DNA of 64,000 bases from Streptomyces xanthophaeus (GTDB taxonomy: Bacteria > Actinomycetota > Actinomycetes > Streptomycetales > Streptomycetaceae). Position 1 is the first letter of the stretch. Each line of letters opens with the position of its first letter. A program made the translations under genes and the position numbers. Positions 1-9,738 of the stretch are shown piece by piece. Below the pieces are notes generated by a model. The model was not told the DNA's origin. It did no database searches and saw only the letters and a list, made by a program, of their open reading frames with translations. The DNA is taken from assembly GCF_030440515.1 (NCBI RefSeq), contig NZ_CP076543.1, positions 806,001 through 870,000 of the forward strand, read 5' to 3'.

Positions 1-1291
<1,291 letters not shown>

Positions 1292-1294
1292 GCC

Positions 1295-1972
1295 ATGAAC
1301 AACTCTCTACGCAACACGGCGCGCCTGATCGGCGCGGGTCTGCGGGCCCTGCTGGTTCTGACGGTGATCTGCGGCGTGCTCTATCCGCTGGCCGTCACGG
1401 GGATCGCCCAGGCCCTGTTCAACGACAAGGCCAACGGCTCCGAGATCAAGGACAAGAGCGGCCAGATCGTCGGCTCCTCCCTCATCGGACAGACCTACAA
1501 CCTGCCCAAGGCCGACCCCGACGACCCGGAGGAAGCCGCCAGGCCGGACCTCAAGTGGTTCCAGCCGCGCCCCTCCGGCGGACTGGGCAGCAACAGCGTC
1601 AACACCCAGTACGCGCTGATCCTTTCCGGCGCCACCAACAAGGCCGCCGACAACCCGGACCTGGTCAGGCTGGTCGAGGACGCCAAGGCCGCTGTCGTCG
1701 CGGACAACACGACGGCCTCGTACACGGTGAAGCCCCAGGACGTCCCGGCCGACGCCGTCACCTCCTCCGGCTCCGGCCTCGACCCGAACATCTCCCCCGC
1801 GTACGCGAAGATCCAGATCCACCGCGTCGCCGAGCGGAACGACCTCGACGTCGAGCAGGTCGAGAAGCTCGTGGAGCGGAACACCGAGGGCCGCACCCTC
1901 GGCTTCATGGGCGAACCCCGCGTCAACGTCCTCGAACTCAACACCGCGCTCAGGGCACTGACCAAGAGCTGA
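1295..1972 (+). CDS. kdpC: Potassium-transporting ATPase subunit C
   Basis: KdpC is the single-span accessory subunit that helps assemble and drive the Kdp K+ pump. The 225-residue protein has one N-terminal membrane helix (about residues 13-37, LRALLVLTVICGVLYPLAVT). It then carries family landmarks GSSLIGQ, WFQPRPS and the C-terminal VNVLELN region. Length is in the usual 190-225 range. It starts 3 bases after kdpB; a gap of about 125 bases separates it from kdpE, where an internal promoter could sit. Confidence 0.96.
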   Translation: MNNSLRNTARLIGAGLRALLVLTVICGVLYPLAVTGIAQALFNDKANGSEIKDKSGQIVGSSLIGQTYNLPKADPDDPEEAARPDLKWFQPRPSGGLGSNSVNTQYALILSGATNKAADNPDLVRLVEDAKAAVVADNTTASYTVKPQDVPADAVTSSGSGLDPNISPAYAKIQIHRVAERNDLDVEQVEKLVERNTEGRTLGFMGEPRVNVLELNTALRALTKS

Positions 1973-2097
1973 GACCGAGCACAGCAAAGGTCTGGAGCCG
2001 GCGGGACGCACCTCTCCCCCAGCCACGGCCGGGCGGGGAAACCGGACGTCCCGCCGGCTCCGCCCCGTACCCATCGAACGAGGAAGGCCCTACACCG

Positions 2098-2781
2098 ATG
2101 ATCAAGGTGCTGGTGGTGGAGGACGACGGCCAGCTCGTCCGCGCACTCAAGATCAATCTGGAGGCGCGGAAGTTCGAGGTGCAGACGGCTCCCGACGGAA
2201 ACACCGGCCTGAGACTGGCAGCCGCAGGGGGGCCGAGCGCCATCCTGCTGGATCTCGGCCTGCCGGACATGGACGGCATCGACGTGATCAAGGGGGTACG
2301 GGAAACCAGTGCCGTCCCCATCCTCGTCCTCTCCGCGCGTCACACCTCCGAAGAGAAGATCCGGGCCCTGGACGCGGGGGCCGACGACTATGTCACCAAG
2401 CCGTTCAGCATGGACGAGCTCCTCGCCCGGCTGCGCGCCGCCGTCCGCCGCCGGGAGGCTCCGGCGCCCGCCGACGAGATCGCCACGGTCACGACCGAGG
2501 ACTTCACCGTCGACCTGGTCGCGAAGAAGGTCAGGCGCAACGGTCGCAGTGTCCGGCTGACCCCCACCGAGTGGCAACTGCTGGAGATCCTGATCACCCA
2601 TCCCGGCAGGCTGATCAGCCAGAAGAGGCTTCTGCTCGATGTCTGGGGGCCGACGTACGCCGAGAACACCAACTACCTGCGGGTCTACATGGCTCAGCTG
2701 CGCCGCAAACTGGAAGCGGACCCCTCGCACCCGAGATACCTGATCACCGAGCCCGGTATGGGCTACCGCTTCGAGGGATGA
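2098..2781 (+). CDS. kdpE: Two-component response regulator KdpE (OmpR family)
   Basis: Cytoplasmic response regulator of K+ limitation or osmotic stress, expected to activate the kdp genes. The N-terminal receiver begins MIKVLVVEDDG, with phospho-acceptor Asp52 in LLDLGLPDMDG and the lysine of YVTKPFS. A C-terminal OmpR-type winged helix (RLTPTEWQLLEIL to GMGYRFEG) follows. The ATG at 2098 was chosen because the receiver domain starts exactly there and AGGAAGG lies just upstream. kdpD follows 4 bases downstream, so regulator and sensor are translated from one message, with the regulator gene first. Confidence 0.96.
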   Translation: MIKVLVVEDDGQLVRALKINLEARKFEVQTAPDGNTGLRLAAAGGPSAILLDLGLPDMDGIDVIKGVRETSAVPILVLSARHTSEEKIRALDAGADDYVTKPFSMDELLARLRAAVRRREAPAPADEIATVTTEDFTVDLVAKKVRRNGRSVRLTPTEWQLLEILITHPGRLISQKRLLLDVWGPTYAENTNYLRVYMAQLRRKLEADPSHPRYLITEPGMGYRFEG

Positions 2782-2785
2782 CGTC

Positions 2786-5332
2786 ATGGGACGCGGCAGG
2801 TTTCGTATCTATCTGGGCTCGGCCCCCGGCGTCGGCAAGACGTACGCGATGCTTTCGGAGGGCCACCGCCGGGTGGAGCGGGGCACCGATGCCGTCGTCG
2901 CCTTCGTGGAGCACCACGGCCGGCCGCGCACCGAGGTGATGCTGCACGGCCTGGAGCAGATCTCACGGCGCGAGTTGGAGTACCGGGGGTCCGCCTTCAC
3001 CGAGATGGACGTGGACTCGGTCCTCGCCCGCCGCCCCGCCGTGGCGCTCGTGGACGAACTCGCGCACAGCAACGTGCCGGGCTCGCGCAACGCCAAGCGC
3101 TGGCAGGACGTCGAGGAACTCCTCCGGGCCGGCATCGACGTCGTCTCGACCGTCAACATCCAGCACCTGGAGTCGCTCGGCGACGTCGTCGAAACGATCA
3201 CCGGGGTGCGGCAGCGGGAGACCGTTCCCGACGAAGTCGTGCGGCGCGCCGACCAGATCGAGCTCGTCGACATGTCGCCCCAGGCCCTGCGCCGCCGTAT
3301 GGCCCACGGAAACATCTACAAGCCCGACAAGGTCGACGCCGCCCTCTCGAACTACTTCCGGCCCGGAAACCTCACGGCACTGCGCGAGCTCGCGCTGCTC
3401 TGGGTCGCCGACCGGGTGGACGAATACCTTCGCGAGTACCGCGGCGAGCACAACATCCGCACCACCTGGCAGGCCCGCGAACGCATCGTCGTCGGGATCA
3501 CCGGCGGGCCGGAGGGACGTACCCTCATCCGGCGTGCCGCCCGCCTCGCCGAGAAGGGCTCGGGCGGCGAGGTCCTCGCCGTCTACATCGCCCGCAGCGA
3601 CGGGCTGACCGCCGCGTCTCCGAAGGAACTCGCCGTCCAGCGCACCCTGGTCGAGGACCTCGGCGGCACCTTCCACCACGTCATCGGCGACAACGTCCCC
3701 GACGCCCTGCTGGAGTTCGCCCGCGGGGTCAACGCCACCCAGATCGTCCTCGGCGTCAGCCGCCGCCGCTCCTGGCAGTCCGTCTTCAGCCCCGGTGTCA
3801 GCGCCACGGTCGCCCGCGAGTCCGGACCGGACCTCGACGTCCACATCGTCACCCACGACGAGGCCGCCAAGGGCCGCCGCAGCCTGCCCGTCGCCCGCGG
3901 CGCGCGGCTCGGCAGACCCCGCCTCATCTGGGGCTGGCTCACCGGCCTCGCCGGCCCCGCCCTGCTCACGGTGGGGCTGAGTCAGGCCGTACCCGAGCTG
4001 GGTCTCGCCAACGACATGCTGCTCTTCCTCACCTTCACGGTGGCGGCGGCACTGCTCGGCGGACTGCTCCCCGCCCTCGCCTCGGCGGCCTTCGGGTCCC
4101 TGCTCCTGAACTACTACTTCACCCCGCCGGTCCACAGGCTCACCATCGCGGACCCCAAGAACATCGTCGCCATCGCGATCTTCGTCGGGGTGGCCGTGTC
4201 GGTGGCCTCCGTGGTCGACCTGGCCGCCCGCCGGACCCATCAGGCCGCCCGGCTGCGCGCCGAGTCCGAGATCCTCTCCTTCCTGGCCGGCAGCATCCTG
4301 CGCGGCGAGACCGCCCTGGACGCCCTGCTGGAACGGGTGCGCGAGACGTTCGCCATGGAATCCGTCGCACTGCTGGAGCGGGGTACGGACGTCGAGCCGT
4401 GGACCACCGCGGGCAGCACCGGCCGGAACCCGGTCACCCGCCCCGAGGACGCCGACGTGGACATGCCGATCGGCGAGAACATGGCCCTGGCCCTGTCCGG
4501 GCGGGTGCTGCCCGCGGAGGACCGGCGCGTCCTCGGCGCCTTCGCCGCACAGGCGGCCGTCGTACTCGACCGCCAGCGGCTGGTCGACGAGGCCGAGCAG
4601 GCCCGCCTCCTGATCGAAGGCAATCAGATCCGGACCGCGCTCCTCGCCGCCGTCAGCCACGACCTGCGCACTCCGCTCGCGGGCATCAAGGTCGCCGTCA
4701 CCTCGCTGCGTTCCACCGACGTGGAATGGTCCGAGGAGGACCGGGGCGACCTCCTGGAAGGCATCGAGGAGGGCGCCGACCGCCTCGACCACCTGATCGG
4801 CAACCTCCTCGACATGTCCCGCCTCCAGACGGGCACCGTCGTCCCGCTCATCCGCGTGACCGATCTCGACGAGGTCGTCCCGATGGCCCTGGCCGGAGTC
4901 CCCGAGGACGGTGTGGACCTCGACATCCCCGAGACCCTGCCCATGGTCGCCGTCGACCGGGGCCTCCTGGAACGGTCCGTCGCCAACATCGTCGAGAACG
5001 CCGTCAAGTACAACCCGGCCGGCCGGCCCGTCACCGTCTCCGCCAGCGCCCTCGCCGACCGTCTGGAACTACGCGTCGTCGACCGGGGCCCGGGCGTCCC
5101 CGACGAGGCCAAGGACCGGATATTCGAACCGTTCCAGCGGCACGGAGACGCGCCCGCCGGTACCGGGGTCGGTCTCGGGCTGGCGGTCGCCAGGGGCTTT
5201 CTGGAGGCGATGGACGGCACCCTCACCGCCGAGGACACCCCCGGGGGCGGCCTGACGATGGTCCTCACCCTCCCCATCGCCGGAGACGCCCGTCCGGTGG
5301 CCGGGGAACTCCCGGCCGACGCCACGACGTGA
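2786..5332 (+). CDS. kdpD: Sensor histidine kinase KdpD
   Basis: Membrane sensor kinase for K+ and turgor that phosphorylates KdpE. The 848-residue protein has the complete KdpD order: N-terminal KdpD domain with Walker A GSAPGVGKT, a universal-stress-like domain around residues 230-360, four membrane helices (about 385-480), a GAF-like segment, a HisKA box AAVSHDLRTPLAG with His625, and a HATPase domain (ENAVKYN, GTGVGLGLAVARGF). No key motif is missing. It lies 4 bases after kdpE; an imperfect hairpin follows the stop codon. Confidence 0.97.
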   Translation: MGRGRFRIYLGSAPGVGKTYAMLSEGHRRVERGTDAVVAFVEHHGRPRTEVMLHGLEQISRRELEYRGSAFTEMDVDSVLARRPAVALVDELAHSNVPGSRNAKRWQDVEELLRAGIDVVSTVNIQHLESLGDVVETITGVRQRETVPDEVVRRADQIELVDMSPQALRRRMAHGNIYKPDKVDAALSNYFRPGNLTALRELALLWVADRVDEYLREYRGEHNIRTTWQARERIVVGITGGPEGRTLIRRAARLAEKGSGGEVLAVYIARSDGLTAASPKELAVQRTLVEDLGGTFHHVIGDNVPDALLEFARGVNATQIVLGVSRRRSWQSVFSPGVSATVARESGPDLDVHIVTHDEAAKGRRSLPVARGARLGRPRLIWGWLTGLAGPALLTVGLSQAVPELGLANDMLLFLTFTVAAALLGGLLPALASAAFGSLLLNYYFTPPVHRLTIADPKNIVAIAIFVGVAVSVASVVDLAARRTHQAARLRAESEILSFLAGSILRGETALDALLERVRETFAMESVALLERGTDVEPWTTAGSTGRNPVTRPEDADVDMPIGENMALALSGRVLPAEDRRVLGAFAAQAAVVLDRQRLVDEAEQARLLIEGNQIRTALLAAVSHDLRTPLAGIKVAVTSLRSTDVEWSEEDRGDLLEGIEEGADRLDHLIGNLLDMSRLQTGTVVPLIRVTDLDEVVPMALAGVPEDGVDLDIPETLPMVAVDRGLLERSVANIVENAVKYNPAGRPVTVSASALADRLELRVVDRGPGVPDEAKDRIFEPFQRHGDAPAGTGVGLGLAVARGFLEAMDGTLTAEDTPGGGLTMVLTLPIAGDARPVAGELPADATT

Positions 5333-5360
5333 CCGGCGGCGGGTCCCGAACCCCCGACCA

Positions 5361-5404
5361 CCCGGACCTCCCCGCCGCGTGAGGGACCGGGCGGGAAGTC
5401 CGGG
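5361..5404. terminator. Imperfect hairpin between convergent kdpD and serine hydrolase
   Basis: CCCGGACCTCCCCGCC pairs imperfectly with GGGCGGGAAGTCCGGG across a short loop. It sits between two convergent genes and could terminate both. No U-tract is seen, as is usual in Streptomyces. Confidence 0.5.
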
Positions 5405-5412
5405 AGCGGCCG

Positions 5413-6567
5413 TCAGCTTCCGGCAGCCGCGCCGAACTCGGTGGTCAGGATGTCGTCGAGGACGCCCAGGCCGCTCCAGTCGCCGTTGACCTGGCCGGTG
5501 AGCAGGTGCTTGCCGTCACGGGAGCCCATGGCGCAGGTCCACGAGCCGTACGTCGCGCCCGCGTTGCCCCAGACCGTGGCGCCGGACGGCAGGGACCAGG
5601 AGAACACGCCCAGGCCGTACCGGGTGCCCGGGATCCACGGGACGGGTCCCGTGGTGTCGACGGTGGTGAACATCTCCCGCTGCTGTTCGGCGGGCAGCAG
5701 GTGGCCCTGGAGCAGCGCGCCGAAGAAGCGCTGCAGGTCCCCCGTGGTCGAGATGATGCCGCCGGCCGCCCATGCGAAGGACTGGTTCATGTCGGTCGCG
5801 TCGTGGATCTCGGGCGGGGCGTCGGAGACGAAGAGGGTGGAGTAGTGCCTGGGGTGCGGCCCTCGGATCGTCGGTTCCGTGTCGGGGAGGTAGGTCCCGG
5901 TCAGCCTCAGGGGGTGGACGATCCGCCGGGTGAGCGCTTCGGCGAGCGTCCCGCCCGTGACCTTCTCGACGATCAGGGCGGCCAGGAAGTAGTTGGTGTT
6001 GGAGTAGAGGAAGGCGTCCCCCGGGGCGAAGGGCGCCGGGGTGGCGAGAGCGATCCCGATCAACTGCTCGGGGGCGTAGGTGTCGTAGCGGTGCTGGAAC
6101 CACGCCGCGCCGATGCCCTTCTTGAAGAACTCCGCGTCGTTGCCGTAGTTGAAGATGCCGCTGGTGTGGTTGAGCAACTGGCGGATGGTGATCGCACGGC
6201 CGTCGTAGCCGTTGCCCGCCACCATCCCGGGCAGCCACTGCTCCATCGTGTCGTCGAGGCTCAGTCGGCCTTCGGCCGCCAGCTGCAGGACGAGCGTGGC
6301 GGTGAACGCCTTCGTCGTGCTCCCGATCCGGAACCGCTCGGCCTGGCGGCGTTCCTCCCCGGTCCCGGTGTCGGAGACTCCTGCCGAACCGAACCACGTG
6401 CCACGCTCGTCGCGCACTTCGACGGCGATGCCGGGAGCGCCGCCCGGGGCGGTGGCGCGGGCCAGTACGTGTTGCATCGCGGAGCGGTCGGGGGTGGTCG
6501 CGACGGCCGCTGCGGGGACCGCCGGCGTGCCTTCTGCGGTCGCCTCGGTGGAAGAGTTGCTGGTCAT
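5413..6567 (-). CDS. Serine hydrolase of the class C beta-lactamase / DD-peptidase family
   Basis: Likely penicillin-binding-protein-like hydrolase or esterase acting on a peptide or ester bond; the substrate cannot be told. Nucleophile motif SxxK is GSTTKAF, the YxN motif is YSNTNY, and the C-terminal WGNAGATYG stands where family members usually have HSG/HxG. About 384 residues. The ATG at 6567 is preferred over upstream starts because AAGGAA precedes it and the family domain begins shortly after. The N-terminus is Ser/Thr/Ala-rich without a convincing signal peptide, so the protein may be cytoplasmic. The gene is convergent with kdpD. Confidence 0.85.
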   Translation of the reverse strand: MTSNSSTEATAEGTPAVPAAAVATTPDRSAMQHVLARATAPGGAPGIAVEVRDERGTWFGSAGVSDTGTGEERRQAERFRIGSTTKAFTATLVLQLAAEGRLSLDDTMEQWLPGMVAGNGYDGRAITIRQLLNHTSGIFNYGNDAEFFKKGIGAAWFQHRYDTYAPEQLIGIALATPAPFAPGDAFLYSNTNYFLAALIVEKVTGGTLAEALTRRIVHPLRLTGTYLPDTEPTIRGPHPRHYSTLFVSDAPPEIHDATDMNQSFAWAAGGIISTTGDLQRFFGALLQGHLLPAEQQREMFTTVDTTGPVPWIPGTRYGLGVFSWSLPSGATVWGNAGATYGSWTCAMGSRDGKHLLTGQVNGDWSGLGVLDDILTTEFGAAAGS

Positions 6568-6652
6568 GTCGGTGTTCCTTTCAGGAGTTCGGGTTCCGTC
6601 GGTCGTTCGGTGGATCGGTGGATCGGTGGGTCGGATCAGGGAAGGGGCGGCG

Positions 6653-7675
6653 TCAGCGCGCCGGTTGGGCAGGCTCAGGAATCCCGGCCGGTCGCGCCGC
6701 GGCACGCTCGGCCGCCGCGCCCTCGGCCGCGGCGCGCTTGGCGGTCACGATCACTCGTGCGGTGGTCCCTGCCGTGAGCAGCAGCACCGCGGCGAGGGCG
6801 AGGAGGGTGGCGGTGTCCGGATGGATCAGGGACTGTCCGCGCCACGCCTGCCAGGTCACCACCGCGACCAGCCCCGTGTAGCCGAGGGCGGCACTGCCGA
6901 CCAGCCGGGCCCGTACCTTCTCGTCACGCAGCCAGACGCGCTCGGCGGCCAGGGCGGCCAGTACGGCGGCGATCAGGAGGAGCACCTGGATGCCGTGCAG
7001 GGCGAAGAAGTGCGGTACCCGGAAGTCGCCGCCGGTCGCGCTCCAGTTGGTGAGGGGCATGCCGTGACCGTCGGGGTCACCGATGCCGTGGCCCTGGTAC
7101 ATCTGCACGGAGTGGCCGTTGGCGTCGGTCACCGTACGGGAGTGAATCTCGGTGACCATCCAGAAGACCGGCACGACCATGCCGAAGGTGGCGAGCGCGA
7201 GGCCGGAGCGGATGGCACGGTTGAGCGCCGCTCCGCCCGTGCGCTGGATCAGGACGACGACGGCGAGGACCAGCTGCGCGATGACGATGACCATCACGCC
7301 GAAGGTGAGGAGCGGGACCAGGGCCAGGGTGACCGGGTCGGTCCGGTCCGCGTTGAAGTGGCTGAAGGTGCCGCGCGCCGCCTGGACGGTGATCGCTGCC
7401 ACCTCCACGGTGGCGGCCACCGCGAAGACGGTCCCCAGCCATCGCCCCAGCCGCCTGCCCCTGGTCAGCTTGGTCAGCAGCCATGCCAGCGTGGCCGCGT
7501 AGAGGCCGAAGGCGAAGCCGAACTTGAGCGGCTTGACCCACACCGACTCGTCCAGCAGCGTCCGTCCGTCGACGACGGTGCCGACGCCGGCGACGAGCAC
7601 CAGGCCGAACATGAGGGCGGCGCAGACCATCAGCGGCCGGTGCCAGGCACGCACGGGGGCGAGCAAGGACGTCAT
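6653..7675 (-). CDS. Multi-pass membrane protein, function unknown
   Basis: The 340-residue protein has about seven or eight hydrophobic segments, starting near residues 16-35 (LMVCAALMFGLVLVAGVGTV), a short extracellular-looking loop with GHGIGDPDGHG, and an Ala/Arg-rich cytoplasmic tail. I do not recognise a catalytic motif. It is divergent from the GbsR/MarR-like gene at 7941. The AT-rich space between them carries a nested palindrome, so it is probably that regulator's target. A transporter or a heme/quinone membrane protein are both possible. Confidence 0.75.
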   Translation of the reverse strand: MTSLLAPVRAWHRPLMVCAALMFGLVLVAGVGTVVDGRTLLDESVWVKPLKFGFAFGLYAATLAWLLTKLTRGRRLGRWLGTVFAVAATVEVAAITVQAARGTFSHFNADRTDPVTLALVPLLTFGVMVIVIAQLVLAVVVLIQRTGGAALNRAIRSGLALATFGMVVPVFWMVTEIHSRTVTDANGHSVQMYQGHGIGDPDGHGMPLTNWSATGGDFRVPHFFALHGIQVLLLIAAVLAALAAERVWLRDEKVRARLVGSAALGYTGLVAVVTWQAWRGQSLIHPDTATLLALAAVLLLTAGTTARVIVTAKRAAAEGAAAERAAARPAGIPEPAQPAR

Positions 7676-7772
7676 GGGGGGCTCCGATCAGGGCGGCGAG
7701 CAGCCCTCGTCCGGGCCCGCTCGATTCACATCGCTTGTTCGCGAATGACTAAAAGCTAAATTGCTTTCACTC

Positions 7773-7826
7773 TTTCGTCAATCATAAAATCGACTCCACC
7801 TGCATTCATGCAGGTCATTGACGAAA
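7773..7826. promoter_or_regulatory. Nested inverted repeats in an AT-rich divergent promoter region
   Basis: An outer repeat TTTCGTCAAT (7773-7782) pairs perfectly with ATTGACGAAA (7817-7826). Inside it lies CCTGCAT-TC-ATGCAGG (7799-7814). The surrounding 7740-7880 is strikingly AT-rich for this DNA. It lies between the membrane-protein gene and the GbsR/MarR-like gene, so it is a good operator candidate for that regulator. Confidence 0.55.
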
Positions 7827-7940
7827 TCTCTTGCAATGACAATGAAGGCGAATGCAAATTCAGCCTCAAGGGATTTGCAATGAACTGGCCGTGAAAGCAA
7901 TACTGGGCACCCACGAGGACCTGACACGGAGGCAATGCCG

Positions 7941-8690
7941 ATGCCCGGAGGCAGACTGACCCACGACGAACGACTGGAGATCGCGAAGGGGTTGGGGGAA
8001 GGACTCAGCTACACGGACATCGCCGGGCGCCTGGGCCGGCCCATCTCCACGGTCACCCGGGAGGTGGCCCGCAACGGCGGCCCCGCCGCCTATCGGGCCG
8101 ATGCGGCCCATCGCGCCACCACGGGCCGCGCCCGCCGCCGCAAGCAGTCTCCGGCCGCCTCGCCGACGGCCTCCGCGACCACGGGCGACGCACACGGACG
8201 CGACCCGGAGGCCGTCCTCGAACTGGAGGAACAGTTCACGGCGATGATGGTCGGTACGGGTCTCCCGCGGATGACCGCCCGAGTGCTGACGTGCCTGTAC
8301 GTCACCGATGGTGGCAGCCTGACCGCCACCGAGCTCGCTCAGCGCCTCCAGGTCAGCCCCGCCTCCGTTTCCAAGGCCGTCGGCGAACTCGAACAGCAGG
8401 AGCTCATCAGGCGCGAACGCGACCCCGGCCGGCGGCGCGACCGGTACGTCATCGACGCCGATGCCTGGTTCCGGGGCTGGATGGCGAGTGCCCGGCAGAA
8501 CGCCATGCTGGCCGACTTCGCCCTGCGCGGCGCCGAGGTCCTCGGCGCCGCGACGCCCGCCGGCACCCGGATGCAGGACATAGGCCACTTCTTCGAGCAC
8601 GTCGGCCGGACCATGATCCGGGCGGCCGAGGAATGGCGGCAGGCCGATACCGAGAGGCGACGCAGTGGATCGCCGGAAGCCGTACGCTGA
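7941..8690 (+). CDS. GbsR/MarR-type transcriptional regulator with an extra N-terminal HTH
   Basis: Predicted DNA-binding repressor. Residues about 5-50 (LTHDERLEIAKGLGEGLSY, then TDIAGRLGRPISTVTREVAR) form a helix-turn-helix resembling the IS30-transposase type. After a basic Ala-rich linker comes a MarR/GbsR winged helix around residues 90-180 (LTATELAQRLQVSPASVSKA). The start at 7941 is favoured over the ATG at 7935 because GGAGG (7928-7932) is 8 bases upstream of it and only 2 from the earlier one. The arylamine acetyltransferase gene follows 27 bases downstream. The divergent membrane protein is the likely target. Confidence 0.85.
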   Translation: MPGGRLTHDERLEIAKGLGEGLSYTDIAGRLGRPISTVTREVARNGGPAAYRADAAHRATTGRARRRKQSPAASPTASATTGDAHGRDPEAVLELEEQFTAMMVGTGLPRMTARVLTCLYVTDGGSLTATELAQRLQVSPASVSKAVGELEQQELIRRERDPGRRRDRYVIDADAWFRGWMASARQNAMLADFALRGAEVLGAATPAGTRMQDIGHFFEHVGRTMIRAAEEWRQADTERRRSGSPEAVR

Positions 8691-8717
8691 TCATCCGTTC
8701 GGACGGCAAGGGGGAGC

Positions 8718-9569
8718 ATGATCGACGTCGACGGATATCTGGCCGTGCTGGAGGTGGACCGGCCGACGGCCCCGACCGCCGAAGTGCTGTGGGCACTGCA
8801 TCGGGCACAGGTGGAACGGGTCGCCTACGAGACCCTCGACAACCAACTGGGACGGCCGACGGGCATCGGCGCCGCGGAATCCGTGGCCCGGATCTTGCGC
8901 GGGCGCGGCGGCTACTGCTTCCAGCTCAACGGCGCCTTCGCCGCACTGCTGACGGCTCTCGGCTACGACGTGACGCTGCACCGGGCCGGGGTGCAGGGAG
9001 AGATCGAGGACCGCGAGGGCCCGGGCGGCGACCATCTCGCGCTCACCGTCGGGATCGACGGCGAACGGTGGCTGGTCGACACCGGACTCGCCGGCGGAAT
9101 GTACGAGCCGCTGCCGCTGCGCGAAGGCACCTACACCCAGGGGCCGTTCACCTACGCGATGGCCCCGTCGTCGGTGGTGCCCGGCGGCTGGCGGTTCACC
9201 CATGACCCCCGCGGCGCCTTCACGGCGATGGTCTTCGCGCCGGAGCCCGTGGAGCTGTCCTCCTTCGCTCCGGAGCATCAGCGGCTGTCCACGTCCCCCG
9301 AGTCCGGATTCGTCCGGGTTCTCCAGGTCCAGCTCCGCGACGCCAAGGGCGTGGACATGCTGCGCGGTTGTGTGCTGCGCCGCATCGACGCCGAAGGCAC
9401 GTGCGAGCGGACCATCGACTCGGCCGACGACTGGTACGACGCACTGGCCGGCGTGTTCCATCTGAACCTGGCCGACGTCGACGCCTCCGCGCGAGCGGCG
9501 CTGTGGCACCGCGTCCACACCGCACACCAGGAGTGGGAGGCCGCAGGGCAGCGTGCGGCGACGCCCTGA
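8718..9569 (+). CDS. nat: Arylamine N-acetyltransferase
   Basis: Cytoplasmic transferase moving an acetyl or related acyl group from CoA to arylamines or hydrazines. The NAT catalytic triad is visible: Cys67 in GRGGYCFQLN, His106 in GGDHLALTV and Asp121 in WLVDTGLAGG. The length of 283 residues is normal for bacterial NAT. A GGGGGAG ribosome-binding site precedes the ATG. It follows the regulator gene by 27 bases and is ended by a strong hairpin. In actinomycetes such enzymes sometimes act in ansamycin biosynthesis, but no such genes are nearby, so a detoxification role is more likely. Confidence 0.93.
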   Translation: MIDVDGYLAVLEVDRPTAPTAEVLWALHRAQVERVAYETLDNQLGRPTGIGAAESVARILRGRGGYCFQLNGAFAALLTALGYDVTLHRAGVQGEIEDREGPGGDHLALTVGIDGERWLVDTGLAGGMYEPLPLREGTYTQGPFTYAMAPSSVVPGGWRFTHDPRGAFTAMVFAPEPVELSSFAPEHQRLSTSPESGFVRVLQVQLRDAKGVDMLRGCVLRRIDAEGTCERTIDSADDWYDALAGVFHLNLADVDASARAALWHRVHTAHQEWEAAGQRAATP

Positions 9570-9620
9570 CGGGGCGATCGGCGCGTACTCCCGCCCACGA
9601 CCGGCACATACATACATCGA

Positions 9621-9658
9621 CGACGGGGCCGACCGGCGTGTGCAGGTCGGCCCCGTCG
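9621..9658 (+). terminator. Strong terminator hairpin after nat
   Basis: CGACGGGGCCGACC (9621-9634) pairs perfectly with GGTCGGCCCCGTCG (9645-9658) around a 10-base loop. It lies 52 bases past the nat stop, before the convergent protease gene. Confidence 0.8.
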
Positions 9659-9738
9659 CATGCGGAGCTCACTCGGTACTCACAGCGCTGCTGCATTCCT
9701 GCGCTGCGAAACCACCGTCAGGCGGCGATCAGGGCCGG

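Noticed and set aside
2963..4792. A 609-codon open frame on the minus strand opposite kdpD
   Set aside because: It lies wholly inside kdpD and has the Gly/Val/Asp-rich composition of an antisense shadow of GC-rich coding DNA.
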